Of a stretch of DNA of 64,000 bases, positions 1 to 10,463 are shown one piece after another (positions within the stretch are counted from its first letter, which is position 1; every line of letters begins with the position of its first letter). A model generated the notes under the pieces. That model saw only the letters and a list, made by a program, of their open reading frames with translations. It had not been told where the DNA came from and did no database searches. The stretch covers positions 174,954,501 to 175,018,500 of the forward strand of contig CM065809.1 in NCBI GenBank assembly GCA_033398695.1. The letters are read 5' to 3'. Origin of the DNA: Orobanche coerulescens (Eukaryota; Streptophyta; Magnoliopsida; Lamiales; Orobanchaceae). A program made the position numbers and the translations under genes.

Positions 1-1644
1 AGAGATAAGGAGATAGGCACTAGAAGTGGTTAGAGCTCGAATGCTTAACTAGTTCGCAAGTCGATAAAACTTAACAGACATTAAGTTTTAATAAGACTTG
101 TATAAGCGATGCTAGGATGTGTGCACGTCTTGATAGCATAGTTATAAGTATATTGGTGGGACCAAGATACTCGAACACGACTCATACTCGATTGATCACA
201 CGGTATTCACTCTCGAAGAGTCGATGACGAATCGAAAGGTTGTGATAGTATACGTGGACCTTTGACTTGAGGGTTCGGTAGAAGATGTGTCCGTGACGTT
301 TAGTTTGTCATTAGAGTAGTTAGACTCATTTGCTTAATTCCGAGTCGACCTCGAAGTGTGGACTATACGGGCGGGTAGCGATCTTTCCGTACGCCAAGAA
401 AGGATTCTATCTCCTGTTAGTGAGCGGCGAATGTCTATACGGTTAATGGCAAATAAGATCATAAGTCTTTGGCCAAAGCATTACGATATAGTCGTATTAA
501 ATACGCTATTAATCATCGGTCTTGATTTGCATTAACACATGTATAGAGTTTAGTCAATGAGGGTTTGACTTTACCGTGACCCTAAGACTTGACCGGGACA
601 TCCGATGAAGGGTCTATACGTATATAGTATTCACGACATAATGGTTACGGAATGATTCGTTCATTCGTTCTCGATCGGGGTTTACATGCGGCCCGCCAGT
701 GGCTAAGTGTTGCCCGCACTCATTGGTTCCTCCCAATGCTTGGTGAGACGAACCTACGAGTCGCGCAATAGGATCATTGATGGATAAATGTGAATTAATA
801 ATCTCTCTTATAATATTAGATATTAGATATCTAATTTTGATTTATCGGATAAATCAAATAGCGGTCTAATGAATTGTAAGTAGTTACTGGGTGATTACTT
901 TAATTCATAAATTATATTTCTTAGAGAAATATATATTTGTGTTTGATATAATTAATTAATTGGATTAAATAATTAGTCCAAACACATTGGAAATAAAACG
1001 GATTCGTTTGACGAACATCCGGTACACGAGGGATTCGTTTTGACGAACATCCAGTACACGAGCCGAGTAAATTCGACCGGTCTTCTTGGAAATTTCCCTT
1101 AAGGCCACCCCCCTCCATCTCTTGTCTCTTATATACTTATTTTATGTCACTAGGTGACATATGTGAGGTGTATTTGATACCCTCAATCATGTGTTAAAGG
1201 TAGACTTTCATTTTTTATAAATAAAAGTCTTTTAAAAGGAGTTATGACAACTTCTTCTTGCTTTAACTCATAATCACGAATTTGAGAGAGAGAGTAAGGT
1301 AGAAAACTTCATCTTGATCTTAGAGACAAGATATAAGAAGAATACATTGAGAGAGAAAATTCCTACAAGCTTCCCTAGCCGCATTCTTGAAGAAAGGAAG
1401 CTTGTCGATTTTTCCATCAAGTTCCGGCGTGTGAAGTAGAGGCATCTTGCTTTAGGTGCTTGGAACGAAGGGCTCTTCATCATCATCATCATCATCATAC
1501 GAAGGTTTTTCAGAGATATCATAGGTATGGGACTTTGATTCCTTGATCTTCGTATTTTTCTTTTCGTATATACGTTACTTGATCGATCCTCTTAGGGATT
1601 CCGTTTATTCTTCCGTTGCGTTTATTTTCTGTGGAATCCCAACA
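1..1644 (+). mobile_element. LTR retrotransposon terminus (3' or solo LTR), left end outside window
   Basis: The stretch ends at 1644 with GGAATCCCAACA, a typical 3' end of a plant LTR. It carries a TATA-like site (about 1128-1135), followed by a 5'-leader-like AG-rich segment and a (CAT)n run near 1480-1498. No matching LTR start (TGTTGGGATT or similar) is seen, so the left edge lies before the window or is lost. No primer-binding site follows 1644, which argues for a 3' or solo LTR. No protein-coding frame is convincing. The superfamily is open. Confidence 0.45.
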
Positions 1645-2387
1645 GACTTAACGTTCACACCACCAACTTAATCACAATTTTGAGCATTATTGACCAAATA
1701 ATAATGCTGACATCACTACATACCCCCGAACTGACGATCATGAAATCAAAAAGTCGAAAGCAAGAGCCACGTTTCGAGTAAATTTTTTTTTTGGTAGACC
1801 TCATTTGAGTTTTTAAAATCAAATTTTGAGAACTTGCAATGCAAGATGAAAATAAAATATAAGTAGTTAAGTTCTAAAAAAAATTCCGGTCTCGAGGTCA
1901 TCATACGAAATCAAAAATTTTCCTTTCTTGAAGGATGTTTAAAAATAAAATTTACGTGACTCTTCAAAATAATTAAACTTTGAAATATCACATTGACAAA
2001 CTTTCCTTGCGGGGTCACGCCAAGCCATTACTTCAATAAAACAATTCACACAATATATACACACATTTATACACCGGTATCACTTTTCATTCTGACACAA
2101 TACGAGAATCAAACAAGTATGGAGTACGTATTCACCAGGCACATTTAAACTCCACATAATAACATATAATCACACAAGCTCGTATAACATGGGACGCAAC
2201 AAAGTAGGGAGACTTACATCCACAGATCGCACGAAGATGATGGCTCCACCTCGATACTAATCACGACTGACACCTCAGACGACGCGTCGCGACACGACTC
2301 AGTCAGACAAAATCTGACAAGACAAGACAAGACAAGACCCGAAAACACACAACTCGACCCGACAGCCTGGGTTTCCGCAACCTAGGC

Positions 2388-2399
2388 TCTGATACCATA
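2388..2399 (-). other. Primer-binding site, initiator Met tRNA
   Basis: On the minus strand the 12 bases read TGGTATCAGAGC, the standard plant Met-tRNA primer-binding site. It starts three bases beyond the LTR end and its spacer. It fixes both the orientation of the element and the identity of 2403-5406 as its 5' LTR. Confidence 0.9.
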
Positions 2400-4592
2400 T
2401 TCTGTAACACCCCCAGACCACTCGGGAATATTACAGCGCCGTAGACCCTCTCCGTGAGGATCTACCAGGCTAAATACAGAAACACCACAATACAATACTA
2501 TACATTACATACCGACATGGGTAATTAACGGACCATTAGATCGATTTGGTCTTTACCACAACATAAACATCAACCCTACATTACTTTTTCTCGTGACTCA
2601 TACCCACACAGGGGTTAACATAAATCAACATTCCCGTAAAACGGAAATAATAGACACAACGGAAGGACAAAACAACAAGACATCGCCAAAAGACTCAACA
2701 CCGGTCTTCATGTGATTAGTATCGTCGTCTTCCATCATCTTTCGTAACGATCCTGTGAATTGCTCCCCGACAACCTGCAAGTACCTGGACGCAAAACAGA
2801 CATCCACCTCCCGAAGACTCGGGGGTTAGCAAAACTCCACTGTTTTGCTAGTGCAAGTATAAATACAAAGACAGGCCATACATATCATACTCCAAGAACA
2901 TAGAAATCATGAATATACTTCCCGAGATAATTCGCTTGATCAAACAGTTTGAATTATGAAAGATAGGAAATAAAACCATTTTACATCTTACAAAACATTG
3001 TACGATCTCGGGAGTTTTGAAAGCATTTGGGGTTTTAGAATTTTCAAGCCTTTCGAAACACTTAGGGACATAGCCCAACAATCGTTTATTTCAAAATACA
3101 ATTCCGATAGCAGATAACAGGGTCCACGACCCAATCATAACATTCTAATCACAACACAGGGGTCCACGACCCAAATCATCCACATCACATACTCGCAAGA
3201 ATAACCCGGTGGAAATTACACCGTATCAAACATTACCATGACAACAGTCTCACTCAACATACCACAGAGCTACAATGCACAGAGCAACCATAGGACTCAC
3301 ATACCCATACCAAATTATCACAACCAAAAGACGAATCATACACAACACATTTATTGGTGCCATTCCAGCCAAGTACGATACCATTTGAACTGCCATTCTA
3401 ATCAGATGAAATATGCGCCAAAGATCACAGTTCTCCAACAAAACACTTCAAAGTTAACCTTAGTACGAGACTCACGGCCACCGTACCTCGCAGAGCCCCA
3501 TCGGACATCCCTGGGTGGTTAACCATAGTTCGCGATACGAAACTCACGACAACGTATCCCTAGAGGCCTCGTCAGACCGTCCCTAGGTGAACATACACAT
3601 ATCATCCACAACGCCACGAGAAGCCATAATTCGAATACTAGAATATACATACAAATGCTAGGTACTTCGCTAGAATAGCCACTAGTCGACGTACACTCAC
3701 AACTAATGTCACACAACCACAAGCAAATACCAATACCAAACAACACCAAGTGTCACAACCTCCTCACGAAGGAATAACAACTAATATCACACACATTACG
3801 TTCTTTCCGAACAAGTACACATAATATTACGTAATCCCCGGCAAAGGATTACGGTCTATTAAACTCACTCAAAGTGATCGTAGCATCTTTCAACATACAA
3901 AACCAACACATATATTCCGAGAACACATATATTCACGAAGTACAAGAATTATTGTTGAAAGACAACATTTATCGAGAACATACCGATCCCTTTTTAAGTT
4001 CATTAAACATTGGATTTCGCATAAAATCATTTATCAATAATTATGCCTACGAAACATGAAACGTATGGACAAGATACTTGCCTCGGTACAGCGAGCAACG
4101 AAACAACGAACGAACACGGTCGGATAGCCCTCGAACTTCCGAAAACGACCAAGAATTCGACAACCTCACGGTCGCTATGAAAGTAACATCACCACGGATA
4201 AATAACGTTAAACGGAATCCGAATCAACCGGAAAAACAACAAGGATCCGAGGGTTCCTTCGAAGAAATCGGAAATCAAGTCCCGGGTGATAAAATCGATA
4301 GATGAGTTACAAAATCCGAAGATCATGGCCAAGACAACAAGAATACCATAATAAATTCATCCACCACGGATTAAATCGAAGAATCACGAAGAAACCCCCA
4401 AAATTACATAACTAGGGTTCTACGGAAGAATTACCTTGATCCGACGAAGAACAAGGATTGGATGATGATATAATTGACAAGGATCTTCCAAAACGTCTTG
4501 GAATTGAGTAGAATCGACCAAGAACCCTATTTCCCGTCGCACCCGTCCGATAGCCGCAAGAAAAGTGAAGAAATGAGTAAAACGGCCGCGGA

Positions 4593-4601
4593 CCTTATAT
4601 A
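4593..4601 (-). promoter_or_regulatory. LTR core promoter TATA box
   Basis: The minus strand reads TATATAAGG here, about 800 nt into the LTR from its 5' end and directly downstream of the palindromic repeat block at 4610-4885. This is the expected layout of U3 enhancer followed by core promoter. Confidence 0.55.
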
Positions 4602-4609
4602 GCTGGCCA

Positions 4610-4885
4610 TCGGACACTTACGGCCGTAATCGCAGCCGCCTTACGGCCGTATCTCGGCCCTTACGGCCGTACTCGGCGAGCCTTACGGCCGTAATCGCAT
4701 TCATCAAAAAAATCGCCCAATGATCGCCGGACACTTACTACCGTGAATCGCACACATTACGGCCGTGAATCGCCTTCGTCCGGAAGATGCCCAGCCCGTG
4801 CGGTCGTATTCGATCACGCCTTACGGCCGTAATCGCACACATTACGGCCGTAAGACCTTACGGCCGTAACTCGGCCAAAGCTGTG
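4610..4885. repeat. GC-rich palindromic repeat block in the LTR U3
   Basis: The 12-base palindrome TTACGGCCGTAA and close variants occur about eight to ten times with short spacers, many as CTTACGGCCGTAATCGC. The block lies just upstream of the TATA box in the element's orientation. The related solo LTR has a block in the same place built from a different palindrome (30461-30790). Confidence 0.85.
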
Positions 4886-5409
4886 CCCTGCTCCGGCCGT
4901 GACTCGGTCGTGGCCATTCCGACGGCCCGGACGACCCCGAAACCCGAACCTGAGTAAAAACCGGAGATACGGTTACGAAGTACTCGCAAAGACGAATCCA
5001 AGCGCTAAGAGAACACACGATTCCGACCACCCGAAGTGTCGGAATTCGACAACGGAAGTAATTACCCCAAACTTTGAGAAATTACAAAAATGGCCTAAAA
5101 CGTCCGAAAATCACGATACGTGATCGAATAACCAAACCGAAGTTCACTACACGTCTAACAAAGTTAAACGGACTTACAGGAAACTCGAAACAGCAGTTTC
5201 CAACGAGATTCGCAAGAATCGAACTCAAGTGCGGAAAAGTCGTCAAAAAGCACGGAACTCAACAAAACGACACTGAAACGAACTCGGATGATAAAAAGTT
5301 CAAAATTAATCATTCTCGGAATGACGAAACGGTTATGAGCGAGTCGTCAAAATGGACTTTCGCCGAAAAAAAGAAATTGCCAGAAATCGAAATTACGGGT
5401 ATTACAGTA

Positions 5410-5526
5410 CTAATGAAAAAAAAAGCACCACCAAAAGTTAAGCGGCCACCAGGAAGAAAAAGGATAAATGATGAGTATCAATGGGGTGGCAATAAATGTG
5501 GGAGAAGAAATGCTAATCAGGGTTGA
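5410..5526 (+). pseudogene. MuDR-type transposase C-terminal fragment
   Basis: An open frame ends in KRPPGRKRINDE followed by a Lys-Cys-Gly-Arg-rich stretch and a stop at 5524-5526. A PPGR(P/K)K basic tail followed by a cysteine motif is how many plant MULE transposases end. Only about 38 residues survive, directly abutting the gypsy LTR end at 5406, which suggests that the LTR insertion split an older MULE gene. Identification rests on one short motif. Confidence 0.35.
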
Positions 5527-6140
5527 AGAAGCTTTTTGGCATGTTACTGGTTCTAGAAGTCTTGTTTCTGTAATGAAGAAGCTTTTTGGCATGTTACTGG
5601 TTCTAGAAGTCTTGTTTCTGTAATGAATCAGATTTACCATGTTTGTTTTTAGAACTCTTGTTTGTGTAATGAATAAGCTTTTTGGCATGTTACTGGTTCT
5701 AGAAGTCTTGTTTCTGTAATGAATCAGATTTGCCATGTTTGTTTTTAGAACTCTTGTTGCTGTAATGAATCAGTTTTGCCATGTTTGTTTTTAGAAGGTT
5801 ATGGTGTTGCTGTAATGAATCAGATTACCACTTTTTTAGGTTATTGTGTTGCTGTAATGAATCAGATTGCCAATGATGTATGTTTCAGATTATGAATCAG
5901 ATTTGCCAATGATGTATGTTATCACTCAATGATGTATGTTTCAGATTATGAATCAGATTTGCCAATGATGTATGTTATCACTCAATGTATGTATGTTATC
6001 ACTCAGTGTATGTATGAATCAGATCTGTAATGAATCAGATTACCACTTTTTATAAAGTTATCATTATGTATGTTTCACAATAATATGAATCAGATATACA
6101 AAGTTATCATTATGTTTCTGTAATGAATGAATCAGATTTG
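5525..6140. repeat. Degenerate minisatellite, about 48-50 bp period
   Basis: The first units begin at 5525 and 5575 and are nearly identical (50-bp period, GAAGCTTTTTGGCATGTTAC core). Later units near 5625, 5671, 5719 and 5767 drift and share TGAATCAGATT. From about 5870 a second register with GATGTATGTTATCACTCA repeats several times. There is no coding potential. The block lies between the MULE fragment and the 3' end of the GRF zinc-finger gene. Confidence 0.8.
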
Positions 6141-6359
6141 CCATTCAATGACATTCATCACAAAACCTATATTGAACACAAAACCTATATTGAACACAAA
6201 CTTAAAGTAATCAGATCTGTATGTTTTATGATCTACTGACATTCATCACAAAACCTATGACATTAAAGGGAAAATTATATTGAAGATACTAAAAACCAAT
6301 TTTCATTCATATTGAAAATAAATCCAAACCATTACATTACATCAATCAACAAATACTAA

Positions 6360-6920
6360 TTAACACATCCAATAACTAAATACCAAAAATATCAATATCA
6401 CCAAACATCTTTTATACAGCTTATTGATCCATTTGTATACATCAACTTCTTCATTTAGAGATTTTAAAGCTTCCAGTAACTCTTCCTTTTGCATCTTTTC
6501 TTCAGCTAAAGCTTCAATTGCTGCTTCTTTCTCATTCCTTTCATGAGTTGGAGACTTCATTAGTTCTTCTTTCCCATCCCTTTCATGACCAATTAAACAA
6601 AGCTCGTACATTGATTCCTTATACCTCTGGTCGCTTAAAGGAGGATCGATCCAGTCAAAAGATTCACAATGCTCACTTTCAGGTCCCTACATATATAGAA
6701 ACATAAAATAGAAGATGAAGAAGACACTTTCAGTCGCTTAAACAATCAATCTCAAAAATTACAAACTTACTGTATATTTACGACAACCCATAAATCTTCG
6801 GTTTGGGTTCTTCTTTGTCCAGGATGTACGCTCAACTCTTCTAAGCGGAGGGTCACAATCACACAATCCATCTTTCTTTCTCGAATTGTTGCTGCGATTT
6901 ACAAAAGATGAAGAAGACAT
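6360..6920 (-). CDS. GRF-type zinc-finger protein, two exons
   Basis: Exons on the minus strand are 6920-6771 (50 codons) and 6686-6360 (108 codons plus stop), joined at a GTAAGT donor and a GTAG acceptor in phase 0, giving 158 residues. The start is the ATG at 6920; a nearer upstream ATG is in another frame. The GRF zinc finger is visible: C20 and C22, then NPNRRFMGC with C46, and C57 followed by ESFDW, matching the C-x-C..C..C-x-x-F-x-W plan. A Glu/Lys-rich coiled coil spans roughly residues 85-125. A hydrophobic C-terminal segment (LVILIFLVF) could anchor the protein in a membrane. Small GRF proteins with a coiled coil and tail anchor are common in plants and mostly uncharacterised. GRF fingers bind nucleic acid in better-studied proteins; the role here is unknown. 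Confidence 0.75.
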
Positions 6921-7318
6921 TTCATGCGCCTTTTTTTTTTTTCTTCGAACGACTAATGGGTATAAACCCTAAATGGGTAAATTTCCCTTCTTTTCTGAAA
7001 TCGTGAAGAAGACCCATAAATGGGATCCAACTGACCCTACAAATAATACAGAGTGGAATATAAATATATTTTAAAATTATATTAACGGCCACGTCACCAG
7101 TTAACAAAGGTAAATGTTAAAAGTTTTTAATCTTGCAAGAAATGGATAGTTCGTTACTATTACTGGTGATTGTTAAAGATGATTGCTAAAAATAGGAACC
7201 GATGAAAAGTATGTTTCTATTTTATGCAATTTTTCCTATATTTTATCGTAAAGAGATAAAGTAAATTATACGTATTTTTTCTATTATAAAAAATTAGAAG
7301 TTTTTTTGCTACATGGGG
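6921..7318. other. Intergenic, upstream of the GRF gene
   Basis: Contains the presumed promoter of the minus-strand GRF gene. A/T-rich; no convincing TATA box or other feature picked out. Confidence 0.4.
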
Positions 7319-7590
7319 CTCACGAACTTCCCGTTAGACTTGGATCTGGTCCCTAGTTTGCCTAAGAGTATTACACTTGATTGTGATAATACTAGTGCAC
7401 TAGAAAACTCGAAAGAATCACAAACCCATAAGATGGGTAAACATATCAATCGCAAGTCCCATCTCATACAAGACGTCGGAAATTGAGGAGACGTGATGGT
7501 GTCCAGATTGCATCTGAATATAACCTTGATGACCACTTCACGAAAGACTTGCATCCAAATTCTTTGAAGAGCACATGGAGGATTTGAGGT
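7319..7590 (+). pseudogene. Ty1/copia RNase H remnant
   Basis: From 7365 a frame reads LDCDN, then ENSKE, then HINRKSHLI before a stop, matching the end of copia RNase H, where the Asp in CDN is catalytic. After a frameshift another frame gives FTKD and FEEHMEDLRLR, the usual carboxy end. At least two frame breaks make it non-functional. A copia-like polypurine stretch (CAGTGGGAGA) follows at about 7616. Confidence 0.65.
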
Positions 7591-8616
7591 TACGATGATA
7601 TCACTACTTTGAGTATCAGTGGGAGAAATTTCAGACTGTATAGATTAATATACTTAAAAGCATATTTTGAGTATAAGTGGAAGATTGCTAAGGTTGTGTA
7701 ATGCAAAGCATACATTATACTTGTATTATCTTATCCTCATGTTTTATCTATGAGTTATAAATATCGTCTATTTATTTTCTCTTATAATAATGTGGTGTCT
7801 TGGTGTGAAGTCACATGGTAGACCATATTAATTGTGCCTTATAAAATATATAAATAGTCCAAAACTTATATAATATTAGACAATTGTGTGAGAGGTTGTC
7901 GTGTATACTTGAGATTACTTGACCTTGACTATTAACATACATTAGTGCACATCGTACATGTTGAACTAGATCACATTGAGATAGATTATGTTGTACTGAC
8001 TAAATAAAGAACGAATGTCTCATATAACCATCTAGTGTGTAATATTTATTTGTGTGTATTTATAATATTTATTTCCTTGGTTTATCATGGGTAAGAGTCG
8101 CATTGATTGGTTCAGTATGCGATATGTTGACAATGCTATTATTTATATGATAATCAATATTATAGCTAGAAATCATATCCTTACTCGCTCAAGTCGATAA
8201 TATGTCCTTGAGAAGCTCAAAAAGATTATTTTATTAAATCTTGAAGGTAGATTGATTTTTGATATAATAATAAAATTTGAGGGGTAGTATCACAAACTTC
8301 AATGTCATGTTAAACTAGTGCATATCCATCCAACCTTGAGGAGAAGCACTTTATGTTGTAATTTATTACAAGCACTTTATGTTGTAATTTATTACAAGCA
8401 ATAATGGAATACGATGATGAACCGAAACGTGATGTTAGAATCCAGCCACCCAGACCCATTTAGAATTTACAAACTCATGCTCATTTCAAACCCGATAATA
8501 ATAATTTTATTACTTGTTTTAGTTCCAAACCCGTGTGATAATACCCTCAAAAGATGACACTAATTCTCAACCATAAGAGTCCGTTTAAAATCTATGTACT
8601 CAAATTCATCCCAGCC
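7591..8616. other. Probable decayed LTR and flank of the copia remnant
   Basis: A/T-rich sequence after the polypurine stretch, probably the old LTR, but no clear TG..CA limits can be drawn. A 26-bp tandem doublet (AAGCACTTTATGTTGTAATT core) lies at about 8345-8398. No gene is seen. Confidence 0.3.
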
Positions 8617-9208
8617 GAGAGCTGTAAACGAGCCGAACTGTACCGAACCTTTACTGGGTTCGGTCCGACTCGAAATTATTCGAACCTTAGGCTCGATTCG
8701 GCTCGAAAATTTCGAACCTCAGAATTTGAGGTTTGATTCGGCTCGAAGGCTAATTTTTTTTATAGTTCGATTCGATTTGGCTCGAATTTTCGAACCGTTC
8801 GAATATAGTTCGATTCGGCTCGAAAATTTTGAACCTCGGAATTTGAGGTTCGATTCGGCTCGAAGGCTAATTTTTTTTTTATAGTTCGATTCGATTCGGC
8901 TCGAATTTTCGAACCGTTCGAATATAGTTCGATTCGGATCGAGTTAAAGTCCACTATAACTCTATAAGTCCAGTATAGTTCGAATATAGTTCGGTCCGAT
9001 TCGCCGAAGCTGAATGGTTCGGTCTGGGATGGGAGGGGGTTTATATCTTGGGCCAAAGCCCCTCGAATCGAGCTGAACCGTTCGTACCCGAATCCTATTT
9101 TATAGGGTTCGGCTCTACGTTTGATTTCCCGAATCGAACCACGAATCGGGCTTTTTCGAGCCGAACCTTTCGAAGCGAATCGAACTTTTAGGTTTGTTCA
9201 CAGCCCTA
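8617..9208. mobile_element. hAT-like MITE, old copy
   Basis: Ends are imperfect inverted repeats: AGAGCTGTAAACGAGCC on the left and the complement of AGGGCTGTGAACAAACC on the right, 13 of 17 matching. The interior is full of short TTCGGCTCGAA-type palindromes and holds two tandem units of about 120 bp (8705-8823 and 8824-8945). Style and terminal TAGGGCTGT-like motif match the bounded hAT elements elsewhere in this window. No 8-bp target duplication remains, so limits are approximate. Confidence 0.6.
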
Positions 9209-9989
9209 ACTACATGTTCCCTCTCAAACTCTATAACAATACTCGTCCATTACAAGAGTCCACAATTAGAACCATCTAATTGGTGATATAATCTTCGAGT
9301 ATCCAGTGTTTGATGAACTAACTACTAACAACTAATATTTATCGATAAAAAAAATCTAAAATAACGTATATGAATATATTTATAAAATATCTAAATACTC
9401 AAATATAAGTGATTACTATAACGGATTATCCGTCTCAATAAAAATCAAATATTACGAAGTAGACATTAATAATAAGTAAATAATAAAAAATACAATTGAT
9501 TTTAAATATAATTTATACAATCTACAAAACTTATTTAAAATTTATACGCTCGCTACTTTTATTTATATATAATCTACAGTTGTTATCTCCGAGATCATGA
9601 CTGTTGATAGGTGCGCTTGGAGGCGCCAGATCAGAGTTGTGGATTCTTTTGTAGGGAGCGGTGCTGTAGTTGAGAGTCTCATGGTTGTGTTGTCTCGGTT
9701 AGCTTTGACCTAGAGCATTGCATTTTTATTTTTATTGTATATTTTATCCTATTGTCTTTGCGTGTGGTGTATTTTTGACAGGGAGTTGTGCGCAGAGCCA
9801 ACCTCTCTTGTGTTAGAGCTGCGTTCATGGGGAGTGAAGTAGCCAAATTCCGCTTAGGTAAGTCCCATGTGGATCAAGCTATGGGCTCAGGTATGGTCTC
9901 GAGCTTTTTCGAATCATATGTTTTCCTTTGTATTTATCACACAAGGTCTCGCGCATTTAAGGTGGGGATCTTCATGAAGCAAGATCGCC
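9209..9989. other. Intergenic, no gene supported
   Basis: A/T-rich to about 9580, then a more GC-balanced stretch. An open frame at 9788-10009 has no recognisable motif and runs into the SINE-like segment, so it was not called. Confidence 0.35.
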
Positions 9990-10071
9990 ACCGTAAAAGT
10001 AAGGCGTAGTCTGCATACATTTTACCCTCCCCAAACCCTGCTCTGAGTGAAATATACTGGGTATGTTTGGT
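9990..10071 (+). mobile_element. Au-SINE-like 3' fragment
   Basis: The order GTAAGGCGTAGTCTGCATAC, then ACCCTCCCCAAACCCTGC, then ACTGGGTATG resembles the conserved 3' part of the Au SINE family found across angiosperms. The tRNA-like 5' half is not recognised. Identification is from recalled family pattern. Confidence 0.45.
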
Positions 10072-10308
10072 TTGATTTGATTTGGTTTTATGCACTTACC
10101 TAAATAAGTAACGCGATTTTATTAGAGAGTAAAGTAGAAGCTAGAAATATTTTCACGCAAAATCCGCGTTTCGCTCTTATCAAAATCCAATATACAAAAT
10201 TGACCCATAAAATAAGGAACAAAATCGCACTCGAGTGCGTGTTTATGCGCGTACACAGCATTTCTTCACCGAGCACACTTGTCCATAGCAAACCCAGTTG
10301 TCTCCACA

Positions 10309-10344
10309 CCCGAGAGAGAGAGAGAGAGGGAGGGAGGGAGGGGG
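10309..10344 (+). promoter_or_regulatory. GAGA-rich leader element
   Basis: A (GA)n run passing into (GGGA)n lies 120-155 bases upstream of the ATG at 10464. Such purine tracts are common in plant 5' untranslated regions and core promoters and may bind BBR/BPC-type GAGA factors. The function is inferred from position only. Confidence 0.4.
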
Positions 10345-10463
10345 CCGAACGGGAACAAACAATTCTGTCTCCCATTTCTTGAACCTAGACTCGCAATTTT
10401 CTAGTGAGAGAAAGTTAGGACTGTGAAGAGAGAGGTGTCTTCGGAACCGATGCTGTGGTGGAA

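Larger units (their letters stand above)
1645..5406 (-). mobile_element. Truncated Ty3/gypsy retrotransposon: 5' LTR plus start of internal leader
   Basis: Read on the minus strand, a 3.0-kb LTR (5406 to 2403) is followed five bases later by a primer-binding site matching initiator Met tRNA and then by a long untranslated leader down to about 1645, where the element breaks off against the LTR terminus at 1644. No gag or pol remains in the window. Very long LTRs, TGTAATACCC..GGGTGTTACA ends and a Met-tRNA site fit the Tekay/Del chromovirus type, but without coding sequence the lineage is an inference. Confidence 0.75.
2403..5406 (-). repeat. 5' LTR of the truncated Ty3/gypsy element
   Basis: 3004 bp bounded by TGTAACACCC (2403) and GGGTATTACA (5406), a short inverted pair typical of LTR ends. 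A related LTR lies at 28392-31336. Their outer 300-370 bases (5040-5406 and 30970-31336) align almost without gaps by eye, while the GC-rich part near 4610-4885 does not. No target duplication is visible, because the partner end of the element is lost. Confidence 0.8.

Noticed and set aside
1274..1522. Open frame on the minus strand with a run of Met
   Set aside because: The Met run is the (CAT)n microsatellite of the LTR read backwards; no domain.
5074..5526. 150-codon open frame as one gene
   Set aside because: Its first two-thirds is LTR sequence shared with the solo LTR; only the last part after 5406 could be coding.
5525..6140. Spaced repeats that could suggest a CRISPR array
   Set aside because: Units are contiguous and drifting with no unique spacers of constant length, and the genome is a plant.
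9788..10009. 73-codon open frame
   Set aside because: No motif and it runs into the Au-SINE-like segment; not enough support for a gene.
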